Shown: positions 6,891 to 13,140 of the stretch, in pieces
How the letters are laid out: every line of letters begins with the position of its first letter
How positions within the stretch are numbered: position 1 is the stretch's first letter
From: Actinomycetota bacterium
Lineage (GTDB): Bacteria; Actinomycetota; Humimicrobiia; Humimicrobiales; Humimicrobiaceae
DNA: 13,140 nt
Assembly (NCBI GenBank): GCA_004376325.1
Contig: SOKC01000093.1
Coordinates: 1 to 13,140, forward strand
Direction of reading: 5' to 3'
Position numbers and translations under genes: made by a program
The notes under the pieces: generated by a model
The model's database searches: none
What the model was told of the DNA's origin: nothing
What the model saw: only the letters and a program-made list of their open reading frames with translations

Positions 6891-7049
6891 TTGGAATTTC
6901 TCAAAGTTTCACTACTATTTTTTGATGAACTTAACTTAAATGGCTTAAAAATAGAAGGATTCATTCTTGCCGGGTTGATAACAATAAATGTGGCAGGTAT
7001 TCTATTTCTTATAAGCTGGTGGAGATCAAAAAAAGTTTATTTCCCATAA
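6891..7049 (+). CDS. Orphan ORF with one membrane helix, possible gene remnant
   Basis: On the plus strand a frame from TTG 6891 to TAA 7047-7049 would encode 52 aa: a polar N-terminal part ending NLNGLKIEG, a clear hydrophobic helix FILAGLITINVAGILFLISWW, and a basic tail RSKKVYFP. This helix-then-positive-charge pattern is protein-like and contrasts with the surrounding near-random AT sequence. There is no ATG and no Shine-Dalgarno before the TTG, and the frame is open only from 6858. It may be the 3' relic of a larger membrane-protein gene, or a very small membrane protein. I do not recognise the family. It faces away from the operon whose promoter it borders. Confidence 0.3.
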   Translation: MEFLKVSLLFFDELNLNGLKIEGFILAGLITINVAGILFLISWWRSKKVYFP

Positions 7050-7166
7050 GATAGAAATTAAAACAACTTGCAGTAAAGCAATTTCGCAATATAAAGTAAA
7101 ATTTTTGGTCAATATGTTTGTAATAAAAATTGAAAATAGTAAAGAATTTTTTCCATCTAAAATATT
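7050..7166. other. Intergenic stretch downstream of acr3
   Basis: This is AT-rich sequence between the orphan plus-strand ORF and the acr3 stop. I see no gene and no convincing intrinsic terminator for the ars operon. The AAAATATTTT near 7160-7169 is palindromic but has no G-C pairs. Confidence 0.4.
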
Positions 7167-8258
7167 TTAAGTTTTTGATACCCCTGGAAACCAGCCTCTG
7201 GTATTGTTGGCTATTCTTACTAAAACCAGCATTACCGGCACTTCTACCATAACTCCTACTACCGTAGCTAAAGTGGCTCCGGATTTAAGACCAAATAGAG
7301 AAATTGCCACAGCAACTGCAAGCTCAAAGAAATTACTTGCACCAATCATTGCCCCGGGTGCAGCAATATTGTGAGGTAGCCTCCAGGCTTTAGCCCAGCC
7401 ATATGCGATAACAAATATAAGAAAGGTTTGAATTACTAGCGGCACAGCAATTAGCGCGATATGTGCGGGATTGGTTAAAATTATCTCTCCCTGGAATGCA
7501 AAGATAATAATTAATGTCAAAAGTAAACCTGTAACCGTAATCTTGTCAAATTTTTTCAAAAACACACCTTCGAAATAGGCAATTCCTTTTTTCTTAATAA
7601 TTAAAACTCTTGATAAGTAACCAGCAGAAAATGGAATAACCACAAATAATACTACTGATAAGAATAAAGTGCTGTATGGAACAATCACCTTGCTTATACC
7701 TAAAAGGAACGCAACAATGGGAGTAAAGGCAAAAAGAATTATTAAATCATTTACTGCTACTTGCACTAAAGTATAAGCAGGGTCTCCATCAGAGAGGTAG
7801 CTCCAGACAAATACCATTGCAGTACAAGGTGCAGCACCTAGAAGAACAGCACCTGCTAAATACTCAGTGGAAAGGGCTTCAGGTATGAATTTTGCAAATA
7901 CAATTTTTAAGAAAAAGAAGGCGATAGCATACATTGTAAAAGGCTTTATCAGCCAGTTGGTCACTGTGGTTACCGTAAGCCCTTTTGGCTTTTTTGTAGC
8001 GTTTAAAATACTGGCAAAATCAATTTTTAACATCATGGGATAAATCATAAGCCAGATTAATATCGCTACAGGTATGGATACATGAGCATATTCAAATCTA
8101 CTTAAAGTAGCCGGAAATACAGGAAAAAACTTCCCTATTGCCACCCCGGCTATAATACATAAAATTACCCATATTGACAGGTATTTATCAAAGAAACCTA
8201 ACCCTTTTGCTTCTGTTGGTTCTTTCCTATCTTTAAATACTTTGTCGACCTTTGCCAT
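7167..8258 (-). CDS. acr3: Arsenite efflux permease, Acr3 family
   Basis: The 363-aa inner-membrane protein has about ten hydrophobic segments and should extrude arsenite using the ion gradient. Family marks are the essential-type cysteine C145 in LLGAAPCTAMVFVWSYL, the PGAMIGASNFFELAVAVAISLFG segment (301-323), and E339 in VGVMVEVPVM, matching the conserved Cys and Glu of characterised Acr3 proteins. A charged N-terminal tail of about 25 residues precedes the first helix. AAGGAG lies four bases before the ATG. It is the last gene of the arsR operon, separated by 110 bases from the thioredoxin-like gene, a gap in which I see no gene or clear promoter. No arsenate reductase gene is visible here. 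Confidence 0.93.
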   Translation of the reverse strand: MAKVDKVFKDRKEPTEAKGLGFFDKYLSIWVILCIIAGVAIGKFFPVFPATLSRFEYAHVSIPVAILIWLMIYPMMLKIDFASILNATKKPKGLTVTTVTNWLIKPFTMYAIAFFFLKIVFAKFIPEALSTEYLAGAVLLGAAPCTAMVFVWSYLSDGDPAYTLVQVAVNDLIILFAFTPIVAFLLGISKVIVPYSTLFLSVVLFVVIPFSAGYLSRVLIIKKKGIAYFEGVFLKKFDKITVTGLLLTLIIIFAFQGEIILTNPAHIALIAVPLVIQTFLIFVIAYGWAKAWRLPHNIAAPGAMIGASNFFELAVAVAISLFGLKSGATLATVVGVMVEVPVMLVLVRIANNTRGWFPGVSKT

Positions 8259-8368
8259 AAAACTCCTTATTTACGTATATCCCGATTACTCCAATACCAT
8301 TTTATTAAAGTTAACTGTTTAAAATGATAGTTTGAAATTAAAATTGGTTCATCAATCCTCACCACTAA

Positions 8369-8599
8369 TTATTTTAATATCTTTTCTATCTCCTCAACTG
8401 AGGGTATCCTGCCTGAAAATTTGACATCTCCATCCACTGCTAATGCTGGAGTTGCCATTACTCCAAAGTCAGCAATTTTATTTATATCTGTAATCTTTTC
8501 AACTTCCGCATCCAGCCCTAAATTCTTTACTGCTTCTCTGGCATTAGTCTCAGTTTGCTTGCATCTGGGACAACCTGACCCTAAAATTTGAATTTTCAT
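8369..8599 (-). CDS. Small thioredoxin-like redox-active disulfide protein
   Basis: The 76-aa protein has a glutaredoxin/thioredoxin-like fold: beta strand MKIQILGSG, then redox motif C10-P-R-C13, and a cis-proline loop VMATPALAVDG near 47-57. Length and sequence match the small 'redox-active disulfide protein 2' group (thioredoxin_3 type), which is often found beside DUF318 permeases. It is cytosolic with no signal peptide. Lying between the permease and acr3, it may reduce a thiol in the permease or arsenic handling pathway, but its true partner is unknown. AGAGGAG precedes the ATG. Its start is 31 bases after the permease stop, so the two are surely co-transcribed. Confidence 0.88.
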   Translation of the reverse strand: MKIQILGSGCPRCKQTETNAREAVKNLGLDAEVEKITDINKIADFGVMATPALAVDGDVKFSGRIPSVEEIEKILK

Positions 8600-8630
8600 C
8601 TTCTAACTCCTCTTAAAATTTATTATTAAC

Positions 8631-9677
8631 TTAAGTAAAAAAATATCCAAAAACCATTCCCGTAAAAATAGCCATAATTATAACCAAAGCCACATAAGTC
8701 AAGGTTTTCCTGGCTCCCATAACTCTTCCAATTACAATCATATTGGGAAGTGATAGTGATGGACCAGCCAAAAGTAGAGTTAGTGCAGGTCCCTTTCCCA
8801 TACCCAATTCCATAAGAGCCTTTACTATGGGAACTTCTGTTAATGTAGAAAAGTACATTAGAGCTCCGAAAATTGATGCTAAAAAGTTTGACCTGATACT
8901 ATTTCCTCCAACCCAGGTCTCAACTACACTCTGGGGTAAAAAATATTTAATAATTCCTGCTATAAATACACCGGCAAGAAGAATAGGAAATATCTGCCAG
9001 GCAAGTTTTCCTGTTTCCTTCATCCAGTCTTTAAGCTCTGGCTTCCTGTAGCTTATTGCTACAATTACTATTAAAACCACCAGAGCAACACCAGCATAAA
9101 TCCACATCCTGGCTGCACCGAATACTAGTATTGCAAGTAGAGATAAAAAGAATATCACACTTATATATACAGGCTTCCGGTATTCACCTTGGTGGTATGC
9201 TTTAAATAAATTTTCGTTTCCTTCAAGTTTTGCCCTCTCTTCCTTTATCCAGATTAGAGACATAATAAGACCTATAACAATTGAAAAGGCAATAGCACCA
9301 ATTGCTCTTGCTATACCAAGATCATAGCCAAGAAGTCTTGCTGTATAAACTATAGCTAATATATTTACTGCCGGTCCTGAATACAAAAAAGCTATCGCCG
9401 GGCCAAGCCCTGCACCTCTTTTTCTAATTCCTGCAAACAAAGGAAGAATGGTGCAGGAACATACTGCAAGAATAGCTCCGGATACGGAAGCAACGCTATA
9501 TGATAGCCATTTCTTTGCCTTTGGACCAAAATATTTTAGAATTGCTCCTTTGGAAACAAAAACTGCAATAGCTCCAGCAATAAAAAAGGCGGGTACCAAA
9601 CAGGTAAGCACGTGGGCTGAAAGGTACTCAAGAAGTGCATACCATCCATTTTTAATTGACTCTATAAATACTTCCAT
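8631..9677 (-). CDS. DUF318/ArsP-type permease
   Basis: The 348-aa polytopic membrane protein has about eight to ten helices. It carries the family signature AVCSCTILPLFAGIRKRGAG (71-90; C73 and C75) followed by PAIAFLYSGPAVNILAI, and a second similar segment near the C-terminus (LTEVPIVKALMELGMGKGP...AGPSLSLPN), suggesting an internal duplication. Some relatives (ArsP) export trivalent organoarsenicals and others export metals. The ArsR gene upstream and acr3 downstream favour an arsenic-related role, but the substrate cannot be read from sequence. The paired cysteines in the first signature are candidate metalloid ligands. The start follows arsR by 39 bases; its ribosome-binding site is weak (TTTGGAT). 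Confidence 0.85.
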   Translation of the reverse strand: MEVFIESIKNGWYALLEYLSAHVLTCLVPAFFIAGAIAVFVSKGAILKYFGPKAKKWLSYSVASVSGAILAVCSCTILPLFAGIRKRGAGLGPAIAFLYSGPAVNILAIVYTARLLGYDLGIARAIGAIAFSIVIGLIMSLIWIKEERAKLEGNENLFKAYHQGEYRKPVYISVIFFLSLLAILVFGAARMWIYAGVALVVLIVIVAISYRKPELKDWMKETGKLAWQIFPILLAGVFIAGIIKYFLPQSVVETWVGGNSIRSNFLASIFGALMYFSTLTEVPIVKALMELGMGKGPALTLLLAGPSLSLPNMIVIGRVMGARKTLTYVALVIIMAIFTGMVFGYFFT

Positions 9678-9716
9678 ATTAATCCAAACCCATTATTGTG
9701 ATTTAGAAAAATTACA

Positions 9717-10070
9717 TTAACTCTTACAGAGATTTTTTCTGTTAATCTCATTTACTGTTATACGGTCTTTTTTTACAATTTCATCAAATTCTATTATTGA
9801 AAATACATTATTTAGCATCTGATTTATTCTTTTATCCAGCACAGGGTTTATGCTGTAGTTAACCCACTTACCATCCTTTCTGTAGGTAACCAGACCGCTG
9901 TTTTCCAATAGCTTCAGGTGACTTGATATGGTAGGCTGGGATAAACCTATTATTTCTCTAATCTCACAGACACACAGGTCTTTTTTTTCATTTAGCAGAT
10001 AAAGTATCTTGATCCTATTTTCATCTGCCAGCGCTTTTAAAACTTTGGTTATATTTTTTAAAATATCCAT
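9717..10070 (-). CDS. arsR: ArsR/SmtB-family arsenic-responsive repressor
   Basis: The 117-aa winged-helix repressor binds DNA until As(III) displaces it. It begins with the dimer helix and LKALADENRIKILYLL, followed by the inducer site DLCVCEI with C33 and C35 in the position of the ArsR cysteine pair. The recognition helix region is LSQPTISSHLKLLENSGLV (43-61) and the wing is YRKDGKWVNY. A further cysteine, C115, lies in the tail and could be a third thiol ligand. The third cysteine of the E. coli motif is replaced by Ile. It heads the ars operon, with TGGAGG six bases before the ATG. It should autoregulate through the palindrome in its own promoter. Confidence 0.92.
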   Translation of the reverse strand: MDILKNITKVLKALADENRIKILYLLNEKKDLCVCEIREIIGLSQPTISSHLKLLENSGLVTYRKDGKWVNYSINPVLDKRINQMLNNVFSIIEFDEIVKKDRITVNEINRKNLCKS

Positions 10071-10093
10071 TTTACCTCCATAACTTGTTACTA

Positions 10094-10121
10094 ATTATAA
10101 TTATATATTTAAATATGTCAA
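10094..10121 (-). promoter_or_regulatory. ars operon promoter
   Basis: On the minus strand a perfect TTGACA (10116-10121) and a perfect TATAAT (10094-10099) are spaced by 16 bases. The predicted start is near 10087, giving a leader of about 17 bases before the arsR ATG at 10070. Confidence 0.8.
10105..10116. promoter_or_regulatory. Probable ArsR operator
   Basis: ATATTTAAATAT is a perfect 12-base palindrome lying inside the -35/-10 spacer of the ars promoter. ArsR/SmtB repressors typically bind AT-rich inverted repeats at this position and block RNA polymerase. A second palindrome, AATTATAATT (10093-10102), overlaps the -10. Binding is inferred from position and symmetry. Confidence 0.6.
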
Positions 10122-10240
10122 TATGATTTATTCTTGGTTATCATACATTGTTTTTAAAAAGATTTTTACCATATTGTATTATTACCTTAAAATATTTGAA
10201 GAAAAAACTTACTGAAGGTACTTTTTAAAAAAGAAGACCA

Positions 10241-10300
10241 TGAAGCCGATGGGATTATTTACAGCTGACACAGGCAGTAAAGCTATAAAGGCTTCAGCTG
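10241..10300. repeat. Overlapping alternative inverted repeats after the suf genes
   Basis: TGAAGCC (10241-10247) pairs with GGCTTCA (10290-10296), and CAGCTGA (10262-10268) pairs with TCAGCTG (10294-10300). The two right arms overlap, so the stems exclude each other. The structure lies about 7 bases beyond the sufB/D-like stop. It has no T-run, so it is not a standard terminator, though it could stabilise the suf mRNA 3' end. Confidence 0.4.
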
Positions 10301-10306
10301 ATATTT

Positions 10307-11245
10307 CTATTTAAGCATTCCGCTTACCACCAAATCAATGGCTTTTTCTTCTTCTAATCCCCGCGCCATAAGTGTCTCAATTTGTTTTTTACTAACCCTG
10401 CCTATTGCTGCCTCATGAGTAACTTTTGCCAGTTCATGAGTAACATTAACAATGGGAATAGCGCGCGCTTTTGCATTTCCCTGGATAACCTCTATACAAT
10501 CAACATGACCTCTTGCATTTTCAGCAGAAGCAACCAGTTCATTTATTATCTCACTTTGCGCATTATCTTTAACCACAACACGGCTTTTAATTAGTCCGCG
10601 AGAAGATTTTCCAATGAGCCGGCCCGCTTCCTTAATTTTAATTCTATCGTCAGAATAACCATAAATTTTTACTGTCATTTCTAAGCTTGAGTTGTTTAAA
10701 ATTTCTGAATCATAATCCAGATCAAAATAGCCAACCCTTCCTTTAAGAAGAGAAAAATTTGTAACCAAACGACTGTTATTTCCAACTCTTATTTTTGCTT
10801 TCGGTATAACTTCCACGCCGCCTTCAAAGCCATGAAAGTGAACTTCATTGTATTCATAATAGGAATTATTACCAATTTCTATATCAGCATTCATTTTGTG
10901 AACCACCCTTACAGCATTGGGGAAAACGCAATGTGCAAGTAACTTAACCCCTGAATCATCTTCCACCCTCGCTCTAATATTTATCTCCTGGATGCCTTCT
11001 TTAGGCAATACTCCAAAGCAAAGATGTACAGGGTACTTAATTATTGCCCCTTTTCTAACAATTAAATGAATATCTACCCCTGAAGCTGTTTCCCTGGGTT
11101 TTAAATCCAAACCTTCAACTAAATGTTCACCAATTACCTTATTTCGGTGAACCACCAGATGGGCAACTTTAGAGTTTTTAAAAGCTTCAGGACTTCCACC
11201 TGCCTCCGCATATGCATCCAGCATATATTTATAATCTTGTATCAT
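10307..11245 (-). CDS. sufB: SufB/SufD-family Fe-S scaffold protein
   Basis: The 312-aa beta-helix scaffold forms a complex with SufC to assemble Fe-S clusters in the cytosol. The core (about 80-230) is the SufBD repeat region. The C-terminal helical part has GHVDCIEVIQG (C250), VTHEAAIG (H277, E278) and the closing LMARGLEEEKAIDLVVSGML, corresponding to the end of SufB, where the functional Cys and Glu of E. coli SufB lie. It is much shorter than E. coli SufB, matching the minimal scaffold found with SufC alone in methanogens and some anaerobic bacteria. No separate sufD, sufU, sufS or sufE is present, so it probably works as a homodimer. The start overlaps the end of sufC by 17 bases, with AAAGGA six bases ahead, implying coupled translation. 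Confidence 0.88.
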   Translation of the reverse strand: MIQDYKYMLDAYAEAGGSPEAFKNSKVAHLVVHRNKVIGEHLVEGLDLKPRETASGVDIHLIVRKGAIIKYPVHLCFGVLPKEGIQEINIRARVEDDSGVKLLAHCVFPNAVRVVHKMNADIEIGNNSYYEYNEVHFHGFEGGVEVIPKAKIRVGNNSRLVTNFSLLKGRVGYFDLDYDSEILNNSSLEMTVKIYGYSDDRIKIKEAGRLIGKSSRGLIKSRVVVKDNAQSEIINELVASAENARGHVDCIEVIQGNAKARAIPIVNVTHELAKVTHEAAIGRVSKKQIETLMARGLEEEKAIDLVVSGMLK

Positions 11246-11993
11246 TTTTTTCCTTTATTTTTCCTTTATCTTTCTCTTCTGGATAAAGGTGAGTAGGGCA
11301 AGGAATACATTTTTCTTTAAAATATTTACCTACCTCTTCAGGGGTACCTTCTTTTACAATAAAGCCCGAACACATAAGAGATGTCTTATCTGCAATTTCA
11401 GCAACCTCTTCTCTATGGGTAATTAAAAGCACAGTTGTGCCCTGCCTTCTTAGCTCTTTTATCATATTTACAATGTTGTCAAGAGCCAGTATATCAATTC
11501 CTGAATCAGGCTCATCTAAAATAACTAATCTTGGCCTCATGGCAAAAACTGCAGCCAATTCAATTCGCTTCCTTTCTCCCCCACTTAAAGTTTTATCTAC
11601 TCCTCTATCTAAATACTCTTTTGGTTCTAATAGCACATGATATAAGGACTCTTCAATCAGACCAGGCTTTTTTTCTCTCATACCAACCGAAATATAATCT
11701 TTAACGTTTAAGCCTTCAAATCTTGCCGGCTCTTGCCATGCAAGAGTTATGCCAATTTTGGCTCGTTTTTGAATTGGATAACCGGTTATATCCTTCCCAA
11801 GAAAATAAATCTTGCCACATTGAGGATTATAATCGCAACAACCTATAAGAACATAGGCAAGACTTGATTTTCCTGCAGCATTCGGTCCAAGAATAGAATG
11901 AATTGTTCCAGATTTAACAGAAAGACTTAAGTCCTTTAAAATCTGTCTTCCTTCTAAGTTTAATGAAAGTTTTTCTACTCTTAATAATTCCAT
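11229..11993 (-). CDS. sufC: SufC-type Fe-S assembly ATPase
   Basis: The 254-aa cytosolic ABC ATPase drives the SufB-type scaffold encoded just downstream. It shows Walker A GPNAAGKSS (36-44), the Q-loop in WQEP, signature LSGGERKRIE (136-145), Walker B LVILDEPDSGID (156-167) and switch His193 in ITHRE. DSGID after Walker B is typical of SufC. The C-terminal region includes a CIPCPTH motif whose cysteine pair is not part of the ATPase core, and then a charged tail that overlaps the next gene. No good Shine-Dalgarno precedes the ATG at 11991-11993; the upstream sequence is a decayed ferredoxin-like segment. A separate promoter was not identified, so transcription may come from upstream of 12401. 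Confidence 0.92.
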   Translation of the reverse strand: MELLRVEKLSLNLEGRQILKDLSLSVKSGTIHSILGPNAAGKSSLAYVLIGCCDYNPQCGKIYFLGKDITGYPIQKRAKIGITLAWQEPARFEGLNVKDYISVGMREKKPGLIEESLYHVLLEPKEYLDRGVDKTLSGGERKRIELAAVFAMRPRLVILDEPDSGIDILALDNIVNMIKELRRQGTTVLLITHREEVAEIADKTSLMCSGFIVKEGTPEEVGKYFKEKCIPCPTHLYPEEKDKGKIKEKNDTRL

Positions 11994-12170
11994 TTATTTT
12001 TAATAAATTTGCAGGATTCATCCCTACATTGTATTCATAAGGTTTGGAAACCTCAACTACTCCACTATAATTATATGAGAATACACCAAAAGGACATAAA
12101 TTAACACAATTAAAATTACACTCACTATCTTATTAGACCTGCCCCGGAACCACCAGAATGAGCTTCTGCT
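11994..12170 (-). pseudogene. Decayed ferredoxin-like segment
   Basis: On the minus strand, from 12129 downward, a frame without a start codon reads DSECNFNCVNLCPFGVF, then SGVVEVSKPYEYNVG, and runs on into the sufC start region. The CxxxCP step followed by G-V-F and a beta-strand-like GVVEV resembles a 4Fe-4S ferredoxin half, but the first cysteines of the usual CxxCxxCxxxCP motif are out of place. Just upstream another frame reads KNRAEAHSGGSGAGLIR before a stop at about 12135. I read this as a small Fe-S protein gene broken by frameshifts and substitutions. It could also be chance coding-like sequence. It does not appear able to make a functional product. Confidence 0.35.
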
Positions 12171-12401
12171 CTATTCTTTTTTACGAAATTCAAAGACCAG
12201 AAGAACTATACACCCGGCAACAACCAATAGTAGTATTGCTGCGGTAATGTAGATATTTATACCGGCTATTGAATTTATTATTTTGTTTGATACATCAGTC
12301 CAGAAAAAAAGATTAGCAAACTTATTTACCACAGCTATAATGGAAAACAAGATTATTTTAAATAACACTATAATTACCACTACCCGGTTAAATATTTTCA
12401 C
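12171..12401 (-). CDS. Small membrane protein with two helices (AmaP N-terminus-like)
   Basis: The 76-aa protein has two hydrophobic segments (about 7-29 and 49-70) and ends FEFRKKE on the cytosolic side. The start MKIFNRVVVII and hairpin layout resemble the N-terminal membrane part of AmaP, the membrane anchor of Asp23-family alkaline-shock proteins. Those are normally about 180 aa with a soluble C-terminal domain that is absent here, so it may be a truncated relative or an unrelated small protein. It starts at GTG 12399-12401 with an excellent ribosome-binding site (AAAGGAGGTGA six bases ahead), which argues that it is really translated. No Asp23-like gene lies next to it. Confidence 0.6.
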   Translation of the reverse strand: MKIFNRVVVIIVLFKIILFSIIAVVNKFANLFFWTDVSNKIINSIAGINIYITAAILLLVVAGCIVLLVFEFRKKE

Positions 12402-12496
12402 TTTTCACCTCCTTTCCCAATCTTCTTATAGAAATTTTCTAAAAAACCAAAAAACATTTTTTTTAATAATTAACGTCTTAAAATAGATGCCAGTAT

Positions 12497-12525
12497 TTTA
12501 TACTTAAATAACATCAATAAGGCAA
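12497..12525 (-). promoter_or_regulatory. Possible promoter for the small membrane protein and suf genes
   Basis: On the minus strand TTGCCT (12520-12525) and TATAAA (12497-12502) are separated by 17 bases, giving a leader of about 90 bases before the GTG at 12401. The -35 is only a 4/6 match and the region is AT-rich, so chance occurrence is possible. Confidence 0.35.
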
Positions 12526-12560
12526 TATAACTTAATATATATCCCTGAATACTTATTTAA

Positions 12561-13070
12561 TTACCCACTGTAATTTAAATATTTTTTTGCCAGTGGATGA
12601 TTAATCCTTGACCAGAGAACTGCTCCAATTATGGTTCCAACTGGGATATTAAACATTGTCAAAACTAGAAGCACTCTCACTAAATTAACAGTATAAAGTT
12701 TTCTATTTTTGATTCCTGAAAGAGCGAATATTGCTGGTATACTAAAAATACCAAATATAAAAATTGCAAAAATTACTATTAAAAAATTCATAGGATCTTC
12801 TTCTGTAATAGATGTAACAATACCAATAAAAAAATAAATGACGCAAACAATTCCAATTGCAATCACATTCCACCACATTAATATTTTAACCCCTCCTAAT
12901 TGTTTTCTTCCTTCTTCTATCTCTTCTTCAGGAGTCATAGCCATAGTTTCAACAGACGTCTTTAGTTCTTTTACCTGTACTCCGCAGCGTGGACAAACGA
13001 CTGCATCTTTTTTTATGGGTTTGCTACAACTTGGACAGTAGATTTCATCTGGTTTTTTTTCTTGGTTCAT
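12561..13070 (-). CDS. Zinc-ribbon membrane protein
   Basis: The 169-aa protein of unknown function has an N-terminal zinc ribbon formed by C12-P-S-C15 and C26-P-R-C29, then a charged linker (about 33-60), and three hydrophobic segments (about 63-89, 95-120, 130-155). The last cytosolic-looking stretch is WSRINHPLAKKYLNYSG. Zinc-ribbon plus membrane-helix proteins of this kind are common in low-GC bacteria and usually unassigned; the ribbon may mediate protein contacts. The ATG at 13068-13070 follows AAGGAG by eight bases. The gene is separated from the next one by 159 bases, so it is probably an independent unit. Nothing in the neighbours indicates a function. Confidence 0.75.
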   Translation of the reverse strand: MNQEKKPDEIYCPSCSKPIKKDAVVCPRCGVQVKELKTSVETMAMTPEEEIEEGRKQLGGVKILMWWNVIAIGIVCVIYFFIGIVTSITEEDPMNFLIVIFAIFIFGIFSIPAIFALSGIKNRKLYTVNLVRVLLVLTMFNIPVGTIIGAVLWSRINHPLAKKYLNYSG

Positions 13071-13092
13071 TTAAACTTCTCCTTTATTGATA

Positions 13093-13140
13093 TGAACCCC
13101 AAAACCTGGACACCAAGTTAACTAGTCAGGATAAGCTGAT
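13093..13140. mobile_element. Possible IS3-family terminal sequence, cut by the window edge
   Basis: TGAACCCCAAAA followed two bases later by TGGACACC resembles the terminal inverted repeats of IS3/IS150-group elements. If so, the element extends beyond 13140 and abuts the zinc-ribbon gene 22 bases before its start codon. Only 48 bases are visible and no transposase sequence can be read, so this rests on resemblance alone. Confidence 0.3.

Noticed and set aside
10240..10314. 24-codon plus-strand ORF beginning MKPMGLFTADTG
   Set aside because: It is too short, has no ribosome-binding site and coincides with the inverted repeats; no family resemblance.

Overview
The window is AT-rich, and almost every gene lies on the minus strand. 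No rRNA, tRNA or CRISPR array was recognised. The gene content fits a low-GC, probably strictly anaerobic bacterium of Clostridia or Atribacterota type: a citrate/homocitrate-synthase-like pair with a two-subunit aconitase-family enzyme, a two-gene SufC/SufB-type Fe-S system, and an Acr3 arsenite operon. The lineage cannot be fixed from this window alone.

Layout by coordinate. (1) 26-726: a KDPG/KHG aldolase gene (eda) broken by a 2-base frameshift, behind a near-perfect promoter at 976-1004. (2) 1014-1407: the plus-strand remnant of an insertion sequence, keeping only the two ends of a transposase. (3) 6732 down to 1446: a tightly coupled five-gene operon of two tandem homocitrate/isopropylmalate-synthase-like paralogues, an aconitase-family large subunit, its small subunit, and an isocitrate dehydrogenase. 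(4) 6745-7166: the operon promoter region, with an orphan plus-strand ORF carrying one membrane helix. (5) 10070 down to 7167: an ars operon of ArsR, a DUF318-type permease, a CPRC thioredoxin-like protein and Acr3, behind a consensus promoter with a palindrome in its spacer. (6) 11993 down to 10307: sufC and a sufB/D-like gene. (7) 11994-13140: a decayed ferredoxin-like segment, a small two-helix membrane protein, a zinc-ribbon membrane protein, and a possible insertion-sequence end at the window edge.

The most interesting signal is in the five-gene operon. The upstream synthase paralogue keeps the barrel metal site (TLRDGEQ, HTHND, GER) but has lost the C-terminal HESGIHADG and GKHSG histidines. 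The downstream paralogue keeps both C-terminal motifs but has lost the barrel ligands (TLRNGEQ, YNHND, GEG). In this enzyme family the active site is built from one subunit's barrel and the partner's C-terminal lid. The pair therefore looks like an obligate heteromer with one composite active site. With an Arg-containing aconitase-type small-subunit loop and an isocitrate-type S-x-N-x3-R motif in the dehydrogenase, the simplest reading is acetyl-CoA + oxaloacetate to citrate (Re-citrate-synthase type), then isocitrate, then 2-oxoglutarate. A homocitrate route is the alternative.
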